Below, piece after piece: positions 1 through 7,253 of a DNA stretch of 7,813 nt. Each line of letters opens with the position of its first letter. Position 1 is the first letter of the stretch. Both the position numbers and the translations under genes were made by a program. Source of the stretch: Actinomycetota bacterium (lineage in GTDB: Bacteria > Actinomycetota > Actinomycetes > Nanopelagicales > Nanopelagicaceae); NCBI GenBank assembly GCA_009924725.1, contig RFRA01000042.1:1-7813 (forward strand). The letters are read 5' to 3'. The notes beneath the pieces are model-generated. The model did not search any database and had not been told where the DNA came from. It saw nothing but the letters and a program-made list of their open reading frames with translations.

Positions 1-507
1 CGCGTGCAAAGATGGCTAAGAGTTATTCCACAAATTCCAGTTACAGCTGGATTTAGTGCCCAAATTATTAGTAATCGTGGGCCAATTAATTTTCATGCCA
101 TCTGGCCAAAGCTAGGTGCGCAAGATACGCCGAATAATTCCAGCATCGTGATGCGGATTAATTCAGCTGATTTTTCTCTTCTTGCAGCCGGCGATATTGA
201 ACCGATTGCGCAGTCGCAATTAGTTCAGCAACTCAGCCAAGTTGATCTATATAAAGTGGCCCATCATGGTTCGCGCTACCAAGATTTGAACTTTATGCAG
301 GCCCTCTCACCACGAATATCGATAATTAGCGTGGGCAAAGACAATACTTACGGCCATCCGGCGCCCCAAACAATCGCCGCCTTGAGTAGGATCGGCAGCA
401 CGGTTTACCGAACTGATCAAGATGGTGCGCTGGCGATTAATGCGCGCAAGCATCGAGTTAAGGTTCGTAAAAGCCATCGGGTGTTTAAGTTTTGGGAGCG
501 GGGGTGA
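1..507 (+). CDS. comEC: ComEC/Rec2 competence protein, C-terminal metallo-beta-lactamase-like domain (5' partial)
   Basis: The frame is open from base 1 with no credible start. The GTG at base 4 is internal, so this is the 3' end of a larger gene (ComEC is usually about 700-800 residues). What remains is the C-terminal hydrolase-like domain: an NNSS element (133-144), the AAGDIE motif (about 184-198), the KVAHHGS metal-site motif (about 256-273) and a SVGKDNTYGHP motif ending at 360, followed by a typical 'YRTDQDGAL' strand and a basic tail. In the family, ComEC is a polytopic inner-membrane channel that carries transforming single-stranded DNA into the cytoplasm, and this soluble domain is proposed to act on the non-transported strand. 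The membrane channel lies upstream of the window and cannot be judged. The stop is 3 bases before holA, a linkage common in both Actinobacteria and Firmicutes. The motifs present are intact, so the visible part does not look decayed. Confidence 0.9.
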   Translation, partial: RVQRWLRVIPQIPVTAGFSAQIISNRGPINFHAIWPKLGAQDTPNNSSIVMRINSADFSLLAAGDIEPIAQSQLVQQLSQVDLYKVAHHGSRYQDLNFMQALSPRISIISVGKDNTYGHPAPQTIAALSRIGSTVYRTDQDGALAINARKHRVKVRKSHRVFKFWERG

Positions 508-510
508 GCG

Positions 511-1461
511 ATGAATGATTTCTATTTGATTCTCGGTTCCGAAGCCGCCCTTGCCGATCGTGCGCTAACTAAATTACAAGCCGAGTTAAAAAGTGAGAAC
601 GCCGAAATTACTTCGATCTATGCCGCCGATTCAATCGTGGGTGATATTTCAGATGCTCTTGCCCCATCATTGTTTTCTGAACGTCGCGCGTTAATCATTC
701 GTGACCTACAAGATTTGCCCGAAGATAACAAAGAAGAAATCCTCCGCTACTTATCTGAACCAGATGCTTCCACCACCGTAATCTTTCTACATAAAGGTGG
801 TGTAAAAGGAAAAGCTCTTCTTGATGCAATTAAAAAGATTAAGCCTGAGATAATTTCTTGTGAGCCCCTTAAGAAAGAAGCCGAGAAGCAAGAGTTTGTA
901 AAAAACTTATTCTTAGATGCTGGCCGCAAAGCATCACCCGCTGCAATTGCAGCGCTAGTAAATGCCATTGGTGGTGACTTACGTGAATTAACTGCGGCTT
1001 GCAGTCAGATAATTGCTGATGCACCTGCTGGCGTTATCGATGAAAAAGAAGTTGATAAGTATCACCAGGGTCGCGTTGAAACCACTGGCTTTGATGTGGC
1101 TGATGCCGCCCTAGATGGAAATTTGCCAGTTGCGCTATTACAGCTTCGCAGTGCGATTGAAACTGGCACTGACCCAGTAATGGTTACTAGCGCGATTGCC
1201 TCTGCCCTTCGATCACTAGCTAAAGTTTCAGGCGCTAATCGAAATGCGAAATCATTTGAGTTAGCTGGCCAATTAGGCATGGCGCCATGGCAGATCGACA
1301 AGGCTCGTCGCCAGTTAGCGGGCTGGACTCCGCGCGGAATCGTCGCTGCCGTTGGAGCAATTGCCTTGGCCGATGCCCAAGTAAAAGGAGCGGCAAGTGA
1401 CCCGATCTATGCGCTTGAACACGCGATTTCCGAGATCGCCAGCGCAAAAGCCGCCCGATAA
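511..1461 (+). CDS. holA: DNA polymerase III delta subunit (HolA)
   Basis: This 316-residue protein matches the usual length of bacterial delta subunits (about 320-340). HolA is the clamp-loader subunit that opens the beta sliding clamp during replication, working with tau/gamma and delta-prime. Recognisable elements are the N-terminal 'FYLILGSE' strand, the 'APSLFSERRALIIRDLQD' segment near residues 51-68, a 'TVIFLHKGGVKGK' strand near residues 89-101, the conserved 'AIGGDLRELTAACSQI' helix near residues 152-167, and the C-terminal 'ALRSLAKV' and 'GMAPWQIDKARRQLAGW' collar-type helices. The ATG is preceded by purine-rich sequence (GGGAG at 494-498 and GGTGAG at 503-508) and lies 3 bases after the comEC stop, so the two genes are almost certainly co-transcribed. 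Delta subunits are poorly conserved in sequence. The identification rests on these motifs together with the comEC-holA-rpsT order. Confidence 0.9.
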   Translation: MNDFYLILGSEAALADRALTKLQAELKSENAEITSIYAADSIVGDISDALAPSLFSERRALIIRDLQDLPEDNKEEILRYLSEPDASTTVIFLHKGGVKGKALLDAIKKIKPEIISCEPLKKEAEKQEFVKNLFLDAGRKASPAAIAALVNAIGGDLRELTAACSQIIADAPAGVIDEKEVDKYHQGRVETTGFDVADAALDGNLPVALLQLRSAIETGTDPVMVTSAIASALRSLAKVSGANRNAKSFELAGQLGMAPWQIDKARRQLAGWTPRGIVAAVGAIALADAQVKGAASDPIYALEHAISEIASAKAAR

Positions 1462-1486
1462 GCCGCTTTAACTGAATTGCCCCGAT

Positions 1487-1516
1487 TTGAGCCTAAAGGT
1501 GCCCCGCTGGTAGCCT
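1487..1516 (+). promoter_or_regulatory. Possible sigma-70-type promoter for rpsT
   Basis: The holA-rpsT gap (1462-1565) is the largest in the window. It contains TTGAGC (1487-1492), an 18-base spacer, then TAGCCT (1511-1516). This fits the loose actinobacterial TTGNNN / TANNNT pattern and would start transcription about 40 bases before the rpsT GTG. A separate promoter for a ribosomal protein gene is expected on general grounds. The -10 match is weak outside the TA...T positions, so this is only a candidate. I saw no terminator hairpin with a T-run in the same gap. Confidence 0.35.
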
Positions 1517-1565
1517 TCGGGTTCGTATTTAGCGTTCAACCAATTTAGTTCGGAGTAAACCTTAA

Positions 1566-1835
1566 GTGGCAAATATCAAGTCGCAGATCAAGCGGATCAA
1601 GACCAATGAGAAGGCACGCCTACGTAATAAGTCAGTGCGCTCTTCTATCAAGACAGCTGCTCGCAAATTCCGCGACGCTGTAACCGCTGGCGATGCCGCA
1701 GTTATCTCAACCGAACTACGCGACGCTTCAAAGGCGCTCGATATCGCCGTTGCTAAGGGTGTTCTACACAAGAACACTGCCGCCAACAAGAAGTCTTCAA
1801 TGGCAAAAGCTGCCATTAAAGCCGGCGTTCGTTAA
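1566..1835 (+). CDS. rpsT: 30S ribosomal protein S20
   Basis: This 89-residue, strongly basic, Ala- and Lys-rich protein has the S20 signature from its first residue: 'MANIKSQIKRIKTNEKAR', then 'RNKSVRSSIKT', 'LDIAVAKGVLHKNTAANKKS' and an 'AIKAG' ending. S20 is a primary 16S rRNA-binding protein of the small subunit, built mainly of long helices. The start is GTG. It is chosen because the conserved 'ANIKSQ' begins immediately after it and because GGAG lies upstream at 1552-1555. Length agrees with the family (about 86-90). The gene runs in the same direction as holA and lepA. A 30-base gap without a terminator separates it from lepA, so read-through into lepA is likely. Confidence 0.97.
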   Translation: MANIKSQIKRIKTNEKARLRNKSVRSSIKTAARKFRDAVTAGDAAVISTELRDASKALDIAVAKGVLHKNTAANKKSSMAKAAIKAGVR

Positions 1836-1865
1836 TTCGCAACTAGTTACTTTTAAGGCTTAACG

Positions 1866-3746
1866 ATGCCTGCAATTTCACTTGCCAAGGCACCTCAACC
1901 AGCCGCAACAAATCCAGCGCAGATTCGTAACTTCTGCATCATTGCCCATATTGATCACGGTAAATCAACTCTTGCCGATCGCATGTTGGGAATCACCGAA
2001 GTTGTAGAAGCCCGCAACATGCGCGCGCAATATTTAGATCGCATGGATATTGAACGCGAACGCGGAATCACCATTAAATCGCAAGCAGTTCGTTTGCCAT
2101 GGCGCAGTGGTATTGATGGTCAGGAATACATCTTGAACATGATCGATACGCCTGGTCACGTTGACTTTACTTACGAAGTTTCTCGTTCTCTTGCCGCATG
2201 TGAGGGTGCAGTTCTACTTGTTGACTGCGCACAAGGTATCGAAGCACAAACACTCGCTAACTTGTACTTGGCAATGGAAAATAACTTAACCATTATTCCG
2301 GTGCTAAATAAAATTGATTTACCGAATGCCCAACCTGAAAAGTTTGCTAAAGAACTTGCCAACTTAATTGGTTGCGATCCAGAAGATTGTTTGCGAGTCT
2401 CTGGAAAAACGGGCGATGGCGTTGCTGAATTACTTGATCAGATCATCGCTCAAATTCCGGCGCCAAAAGGCGATGCCAATGCACCTGCTCGTGCGCTTAT
2501 TTTCGACTCGGTTTATGACAGTTATCGCGGTGTAGTTACCTACGTGCGCGTGGTTGATGGTCACCTTTCACCGCGCGATCAGATTCAAATGTTCTCAACC
2601 GGCGTGCGTCACGAGATGCTTGAAGTCGGCGTTATTTCACCAGAACCAATTCCTAGCAAGGGTCTTGGCGTTGGCGAAGTAGGTTATTTAATTACGGGCG
2701 TAAAAGATGTTCGCCAATCACGTGTGGGCGACACTGTTACTACATACACAAATCCAACTAAGACCGCACTTGCTGGCTATAAAGATCCAAAGCCAATGGT
2801 TTTCTCTGGCTTATTCCCGCTAGATGGTGCAGATTTCCCAGTGCTTCGCGAAGCGCTAGATAAATTACAACTAAATGATGCTGCCCTAGTTTATGAGCCT
2901 GAAAGTTCAGCAGCTCTGGGCTTTGGTTTCCGTTGTGGCTTCCTTGGTTTGCTTCACATGGAAATTGTGCGCGAGCGCCTAGAACGTGAATCAAAGTTAA
3001 ACCTAATTTCAACTGCGCCAAACGTGGTTTATAACGTGAAGATGGAAGATGGCAAAGAAGTTCGAGTTACCAATCCATCAGAATTCCCTGATGGCAAAGT
3101 AGCAGCGGTTTTTGAACCAATTGTTAAATCAACTATTTTGGCGCCATCTGAATTCATCGGCGTGATTATGGAACTATGCCAAGACCGTCGCGGGGTATTA
3201 CTCGGCATGGATTACATCTCTGAAGATCGCGTTGAAATTCGCTACACCTTGCCACTTGCTGAAATTGTTTTCGATTTCTTCGATCAACTTAAATCTCGCA
3301 CTAAAGGTTATGCATCCCTTGATTACGAAGAAAAAGGCGACGAAGAAGGCAACCTAGTTAAAGTTGATATTTTGCTACAAGGCGAAGCAGTAGATGCATT
3401 CAGCGCAATCGTTCACCGCGACAAGGCGTATGCCTATGGCGTGATGATGACTGGCAAATTGCGCGAACTAATCCCGCGTCAGCAGTTCGAAGTACCTATT
3501 CAGGCAGCTATTGGTTCTCGCATCATTGCTCGCGAATCAATCAGAGCGATGCGTAAAGACGTTCTTGCGAAATGTTACGGCGGAGACATCTCACGTAAAC
3601 GTAAATTGTTAGAAAAGCAAAAAGAGGGCAAGAAACGCATGAAGATGGTTGGTCGCGTTGAAGTTCCTCAAGAGGCCTTCGTGGCAGCGCTAGCAACGGA
3701 TGCCGATATCGAGAAGATCAAGGCCGCGCGTAAAGCAGGGAATTAA
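1866..3746 (+). CDS. lepA: Elongation factor 4 (LepA) GTPase
   Basis: This 626-residue translational GTPase is full-length for an actinobacterial LepA. The N-terminal G domain has every G motif: AHIDHGKST (residues 27-35), RGITI (66-70), DTPGH (94-98), NKID (148-151) and SGK (179-181). The histidine of DTPGH, catalytic in this superfamily, is present. The rest follows the LepA plan of domain II, two EF-G-like domains with the conserved 'GFGFRCGFLGLLHMEIV' segment, and the LepA-specific C-terminal domain with 'SRIIARESIRAMRKDVLAKCYGGDISRKRKLLEKQK'-type sequence (split by eye; basic and tRNA-contacting in known structures). LepA binds the ribosome and is linked to back-translocation or to 30S assembly. 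The ATG has AAGG at 1855-1858, 7 bases upstream. The roughly 20-residue extension before the 'IRNFCIIAHIDHG' core resembles other Actinobacteria. The stop codon abuts hemW with no spacer. Confidence 0.98.
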   Translation: MPAISLAKAPQPAATNPAQIRNFCIIAHIDHGKSTLADRMLGITEVVEARNMRAQYLDRMDIERERGITIKSQAVRLPWRSGIDGQEYILNMIDTPGHVDFTYEVSRSLAACEGAVLLVDCAQGIEAQTLANLYLAMENNLTIIPVLNKIDLPNAQPEKFAKELANLIGCDPEDCLRVSGKTGDGVAELLDQIIAQIPAPKGDANAPARALIFDSVYDSYRGVVTYVRVVDGHLSPRDQIQMFSTGVRHEMLEVGVISPEPIPSKGLGVGEVGYLITGVKDVRQSRVGDTVTTYTNPTKTALAGYKDPKPMVFSGLFPLDGADFPVLREALDKLQLNDAALVYEPESSAALGFGFRCGFLGLLHMEIVRERLERESKLNLISTAPNVVYNVKMEDGKEVRVTNPSEFPDGKVAAVFEPIVKSTILAPSEFIGVIMELCQDRRGVLLGMDYISEDRVEIRYTLPLAEIVFDFFDQLKSRTKGYASLDYEEKGDEEGNLVKVDILLQGEAVDAFSAIVHRDKAYAYGVMMTGKLRELIPRQQFEVPIQAAIGSRIIARESIRAMRKDVLAKCYGGDISRKRKLLEKQKEGKKRMKMVGRVEVPQEAFVAALATDADIEKIKAARKAGN

Positions 3747-4871
3747 ATGAGCGATCTCTCGTTTTACGTTCATATCCCGTATTGCGTAAAGCGCTGCGGC
3801 TACTGTGACTTCAACACCTATACGCCTTCAGAGCTACAAGATGGTGCCACACTAGAGATCGTTTCAAATGACTATATCGATGCCGTTTTACGTGAACTTG
3901 AGAGCGCTCCAACTTCAGCTGTTCCAACCATCTTCTTTGGCGGGGGAACTCCTTCACTGTTGCCACCTGCTGACCTGGGCCGAGTAATTGCTGCTATTCG
4001 CAATCGCTTTGATTTAGCACAAGATGCGGAAATTACGTTAGAGGCTAACCCGGATTCAGTGACTGCTGAAAAGCTGGCCGAGTATCTTGCAGTTGGATTT
4101 AACCGAATTTCTTTTGGTATGCAATCTGCTAAGCCACATGTTTTGGCAGCACTTGATCGCACTCACAATCCAGAGAATGTGGCAAAAGCTGTGAGCATGG
4201 CTCGTGCAGCTGGCTTTAATTCAATTAGCGTTGATCTGATATACGGAACACCGGGTGAGTCACTTGAGGATTGGCGCGAAACAGTTGAAGCGGCACTTGC
4301 TTTAGATATTGACCATATAAGTGCATATGCCTTGATCGTTGAAGCTGGCACAAAGCTGGCGGCGCAAATTAAACGTGGTGATTTAACTATGCCCGATGAT
4401 GACTTAATGGCAGATATGTATTTGTTAGTTGATCAGCTGTGCGAGAAAGCTAGCTTGAGTTGGTATGAGTTAAGTAATTGGTCAAAGCCAGGTAAAGAAT
4501 GCCTACACAATATTGCTTACTGGAAGAGTTCGAACTGGTGGGGGCTTGGCCCAGGTGCTCACTCACATTTAAATGGAGAGCGTTGGTGGAATGTTAAACA
4601 TCCGACTGCCTATAAAACAAAGTTATTTGCCGGTGAATCACCGGTGCAAGATCGCGAAACCATGAACGCATTGCAATTACGTGATGAAGAAATTATGTTG
4701 GCAATTCGTATGCGCGAAGGTTTAAGTTTTGAAGCACTAAAGCCGCAGGAACTTGAACGGCTTGCGAGTTATCGCGAAGAGGGATATCTAGATACCTCGA
4801 GTGATCGCATCAGATTAACGCCAACCGGTCGATTGATTGCTGACCGAATCGTGCACGAAATCGTTATGTAG
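3747..4871 (+). CDS. hemW: Heme chaperone HemW (radical SAM, formerly called HemN-like)
   Basis: This 374-residue radical SAM protein has the cluster motif C13-x3-C17-x2-C20 followed by D-F. It lacks the fourth cysteine (CxxxCxxCxC) that marks true oxygen-independent coproporphyrinogen oxidase HemN. Further family marks are 'HIPYC' at residues 9-13, the SAM-binding GGGTP at 65-69, 'FNRISFGMQS', 'SVDLIYGTPGES', and the HemW-type 'CLHNIAYWK' at 252-260 followed by 'WWGLGPGAHSH'. The C-terminus ends in a small winged-helix-like tail ('LTPTGRLIADRIV'). Known HemW proteins bind heme and insert it into respiratory enzymes. Many databases still label them coproporphyrinogen oxidase. The ATG directly follows the lepA stop, with AGGG at 3737-3740 inside the lepA end serving as ribosome binding site, so translational coupling is likely. 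The lepA-hemW-hrcA order is widely conserved. Confidence 0.95.
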   Translation: MSDLSFYVHIPYCVKRCGYCDFNTYTPSELQDGATLEIVSNDYIDAVLRELESAPTSAVPTIFFGGGTPSLLPPADLGRVIAAIRNRFDLAQDAEITLEANPDSVTAEKLAEYLAVGFNRISFGMQSAKPHVLAALDRTHNPENVAKAVSMARAAGFNSISVDLIYGTPGESLEDWRETVEAALALDIDHISAYALIVEAGTKLAAQIKRGDLTMPDDDLMADMYLLVDQLCEKASLSWYELSNWSKPGKECLHNIAYWKSSNWWGLGPGAHSHLNGERWWNVKHPTAYKTKLFAGESPVQDRETMNALQLRDEEIMLAIRMREGLSFEALKPQELERLASYREEGYLDTSSDRIRLTPTGRLIADRIVHEIVM

Positions 4872-4886
4872 TACCTTTTACCTACT

Positions 4887-5084
4887 ATGGAAACCACAAA
4901 AATCGTCCTCCTTTCATTCTTAGCCCTGATTTTCCTTATCTCTGGCCTCTCTAAAGCCAGCGGTAACGAGAAAGGCCTAAGCGGAACTCGCGATGTGAAT
5001 GTGCCTGATTGGATGGCGCGCATAACTGGCGTCTTTGAGTCAGCTGCCGCCTTGGGATTCCAGCTTTCTTCTTACTTACCTTGA
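4887..5084 (+). CDS. Short DoxX-like membrane protein, probably truncated
   Basis: This 65-residue frame starts 15 bases after hemW. Residues 6-21 form a clear membrane segment (IVLLSFLALIFLISGL) leading into 'GLSK'. Then come a polar loop and 'VPDWMARITGVFESAAALG' (39-57), which matches the DoxX/DoxX-like pattern of P-x-W, G-x-x-E and A-L-G at the start of the second helix. Family members are normally about 110-140 residues with four membrane helices, so the second half is missing. In the -1 frame the bases right after this point encode the hydrophobic run GIPAFFLLTLISITLVI (5054-5104), ending at TAA 5108-5110. This could be the displaced third helix, or chance from T-rich DNA. No Shine-Dalgarno sequence is visible before the ATG. 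DoxX-like proteins have no firmly known general role. It may be a decaying gene, a frameshift error or a genuine small membrane protein. Confidence 0.6.
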   Translation: METTKIVLLSFLALIFLISGLSKASGNEKGLSGTRDVNVPDWMARITGVFESAAALGFQLSSYLP

Positions 5085-5109
5085 TTTCGATTACCTTAGT
5101 AATTAACTA
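5081..5109 (+). promoter_or_regulatory. Weak candidate promoter upstream of hrcA
   Basis: TTGATT (5081-5086), a 17-base spacer and TAACTA (5104-5109) lie just before hrcA. A start about 7 bases further on would leave a leader of only around 10 bases, consistent with the absence of a Shine-Dalgarno sequence before the hrcA ATG. The -10 match is poor and the region is simply AT-rich, so this is tentative. No CIRCE inverted repeat (TTAGCACTC-N9-GAGTGCTAA) is present here. Confidence 0.22.
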
Positions 5110-5126
5110 ACTAGAAACTTTTCCTT

Positions 5127-6140
5127 ATGTCTAACCGCCGACTCGAAATTTTGCGAGCAATTGTCGATGAATATGTCGCAACGCAAGAACCTGTTGGCTC
5201 AAAGGCAATTGCTGATCGTCACGGGTTAGGTATCTCGCCCGCAACCATTCGAAACGAAATGGCAGTCCTTGAAGAAGAAGGTTTGATTGCCCAACCGCAT
5301 ACCAGTGCTGGTCGGATTCCAACTGATTCTGGTTATCGTCTATTTGTTGACCGCATTGAAACGGTAAAGCCACTTTCAGCTGCCGAGCGTCGTGCAATTG
5401 AAACTTTCCTCGAAGGTGCGCTTGATCTAGATGATGTGGTTATGCGCACCGTTCGACTATTGGCTGATGTTACAAAGCAAGTAGCTGTTGTTCAGTATCC
5501 GTCAATGATTAAATCTAAGGTGCGCCACGTTGAACTTGTTTCGCTTACGGCCTCGCGACTAATGATGATTTTGATTACTGACTCTGGCCGAGTTGAACAA
5601 CGCGTAGTCGAATTAAGCAATGAAGTTAATGACCTATTCATTGCGAGCTTGCGCAATCAAATTAACAACGCACTAGCTGGTTATCGTTTGCCAGAAGTAG
5701 CTGATCGCATTACTGGCATCATGGATATTTATTCTGCGCACGAACGCAAAGATGTCGCGCTATTGATTTCAGCTCTTTTGGAAATGTCGATGGAGCGCCC
5801 CGAAGAGAAGATTGTGTTGGCTGGAACCTCGAATTTAGCGCGCTTTAGTGAGGATTTCTCGACCCAGATTCACCCAGTTCTAGAGGCGCTTGAAGAGCAA
5901 GTGGTTCTATTACGCCTACTTGGCGATGCCAACGAGAGCGTAAAGGTGCGTATTGGGCATGAACAACAAGTGGCAAATCTGCAGCAAACCAGTTTGGTAA
6001 CCGTTGGATACGGCATAGATAATTCTCCTTTGGGAGCGTTAGGTATTTTGGGGCCAACTCGAATGGATTACGCCAGTTCAATGGCAACTGTTGGCGCGGT
6101 AGCTCGATACATCAGTCGATATTTAACAGAAGGTGCATAA
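5127..6140 (+). CDS. hrcA: Heat-inducible transcription repressor HrcA
   Basis: This 337-residue protein has the normal HrcA length and architecture. An N-terminal winged helix-turn-helix contains 'PVGSKAIADRHGLGISPATIRNEMAVLEEEGLI'-type sequence (residues 22-54) and the wing 'HTSAGRIPTDSGYR' (58-71). A GAF-like dimerisation domain follows, and the conserved C-terminal 'LGILGPTRMDY' (residues 305-315) leads to 'AVARYISRYL'. HrcA represses chaperone genes by binding the CIRCE operator, and GroEL assists its folding, so misfolded protein relieves repression. The ATG is chosen because the conserved 'RRLEILRAIVDEYV' helix follows at once; no Shine-Dalgarno sequence is evident. The stop abuts the dnaJ GTG. 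No CIRCE was found anywhere in the window, so its targets, probably groES/groEL, would lie elsewhere. hrcA and dnaJ here do not appear CIRCE-controlled. Confidence 0.97.
   Translation: MSNRRLEILRAIVDEYVATQEPVGSKAIADRHGLGISPATIRNEMAVLEEEGLIAQPHTSAGRIPTDSGYRLFVDRIETVKPLSAAERRAIETFLEGALDLDDVVMRTVRLLADVTKQVAVVQYPSMIKSKVRHVELVSLTASRLMMILITDSGRVEQRVVELSNEVNDLFIASLRNQINNALAGYRLPEVADRITGIMDIYSAHERKDVALLISALLEMSMERPEEKIVLAGTSNLARFSEDFSTQIHPVLEALEEQVVLLRLLGDANESVKVRIGHEQQVANLQQTSLVTVGYGIDNSPLGALGILGPTRMDYASSMATVGAVARYISRYLTEGA
6128..6133 (+). promoter_or_regulatory. Ribosome binding site of dnaJ inside the hrcA end
   Basis: AGAAGG lies 7 bases upstream of the GTG at 6141, within the last codons of hrcA. 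It supports the GTG as the true dnaJ start. The protein beginning there, 'MADHYEALGV', has the expected J-domain N-terminus. Translation of dnaJ is probably coupled to hrcA. Confidence 0.7.
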
Positions 6141-7253
6141 GTGGCAGATCATTACGAAGCGTTGGGTGTAACTCGCGACGCGTCTGGCGATGAAATAAAG
6201 AAGGCTTATCGCAAACTTGCGCGCGAATTGCACCCAGATGTAAATCCAGATCCAGCAATTCAAGAAAAGTTTAAAGAAGTAACTGCTGCCTACGACACGT
6301 TGAGTGATCCACAAAAGCGTCAGCAATATGACATGGGCGGAAGCAACATGGGTGGCTTCGGTGGTTTTGGAAATGCCGGTGGCTTTAGCGACATCATGGA
6401 TGCCTTCTTCGGTGGCGGCACATCAAATCGTGGTCCGCGCCCACGCATGCGTGCTGGCCAAGATGCGTTGATTCGCATCGAAGTTGATTTAAATGAAGCT
6501 TGTTTTGGCACCGAGCGCACCATTACTTTGGAAAGCGCAGTTGTTTGTTCTAAGTGCACCGGTAGCGGATGCGCTGATAATTCAACGCCACAAACTTGCC
6601 CTATTTGTAAGGGTCGTGGTGAAACTCAGCAAGTAACACGATCATTTATCGGTCAAGTAATGACTTCGCGCCCTTGCAATAATTGCGGGGGATACGGTTC
6701 GACAATTCCAAATCCATGCCGCGAATGTTCTGGCGATGGTCGAGTGCGTGCACGTCAAACAATTGATATTAAAGTTCCAGCCGGCGTTGAAACCGGCAAT
6801 CGAATTCAAATGTCTGGTCGTGGCGAAGTAGGTGCAGGCGGCGGCCCAGCCGGTGATTTATATGTAGAAATCGTCGAAACTGCTCATGAAACCTTGATGC
6901 GCGAAGGCGATAATCTGCACTTGGCACTGGCCGTTTCAATGGCCGCTGCAACCCTAGGCACAAAAGTAAAAGTTGAAACGCTAGATGGCCCAATCGAGGT
7001 CGAAGTTAAAGCCGGCACTCAAAGTGGCGCCACTATTACGGTTAAGGGCAAAGGCATGACCCATCTGCGCCGTGGCACCCGTGGCGATCTGATTGTCCAT
7101 GTTGAAGTAAAGATCCCGACAAAATTGAATAAGGCCGAAGAAGAGTTAATGCGCAAGTTTGCTGAATCTCGCGGTGAAAAAGCTGGTGAAGTTGAGATTA
7201 AAGATCACGACCAAAGCTTCTTCCATAAACTTCGCGGCGCCTTCGGTCGCTAA
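6141..7253 (+). CDS. dnaJ: Chaperone DnaJ (Hsp40, actinobacterial DnaJ2 type)
   Basis: This 370-residue type I Hsp40 is complete. The J domain (about residues 3-66) carries the essential HPD at 31-33, which stimulates DnaK ATPase. A short Gly/Phe-rich linker spans about 67-95. All four zinc-finger repeats of the form CxxCxGxG are intact at 136-143, 153-160, 179-186 and 193-200. Two beta-barrel substrate-binding domains and a dimerisation tail follow. It delivers unfolded clients to DnaK in the cytoplasm. grpE and dnaK are not adjacent. In Actinobacteria a second dnaJ usually follows hrcA while dnaJ1 stays with dnaK-grpE, and this copy fits that second type. The start is GTG with a good ribosome binding site, directly after the hrcA stop. 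The stop abuts the rsmE ATG. Confidence 0.97.
   Translation: MADHYEALGVTRDASGDEIKKAYRKLARELHPDVNPDPAIQEKFKEVTAAYDTLSDPQKRQQYDMGGSNMGGFGGFGNAGGFSDIMDAFFGGGTSNRGPRPRMRAGQDALIRIEVDLNEACFGTERTITLESAVVCSKCTGSGCADNSTPQTCPICKGRGETQQVTRSFIGQVMTSRPCNNCGGYGSTIPNPCRECSGDGRVRARQTIDIKVPAGVETGNRIQMSGRGEVGAGGGPAGDLYVEIVETAHETLMREGDNLHLALAVSMAAATLGTKVKVETLDGPIEVEVKAGTQSGATITVKGKGMTHLRRGTRGDLIVHVEVKIPTKLNKAEEELMRKFAESRGEKAGEVEIKDHDQSFFHKLRGAFGR

Noticed and set aside
2758..3021. Minus-strand open frames inside lepA, hemW, holA, hrcA and dnaJ.
   Set aside because: All lie fully inside strongly conserved + strand genes, have no ribosome binding sites or family motifs, and are shadows of coding bias.
3747..4871. 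Annotation as oxygen-independent coproporphyrinogen III oxidase (HemN).
   Set aside because: The cluster motif is CxxxCxxC followed by D-F, without the fourth HemN cysteine, and the gene sits in the conserved lepA-hemW-hrcA context.
4868..4887. Small inverted repeat TAGTA...TACTA between hemW and the DoxX-like start.
   Set aside because: Five-base AT-rich arms with a 9-base loop and no T-tract are too weak to call an operator or terminator.
4769..5023. Minus-strand 84-residue open frame opposite the hemW end and the DoxX-like frame.
   Set aside because: It shows no recognisable motif and overlaps a convincing hemW C-terminus. The DoxX-like motifs on the + strand are a better explanation.
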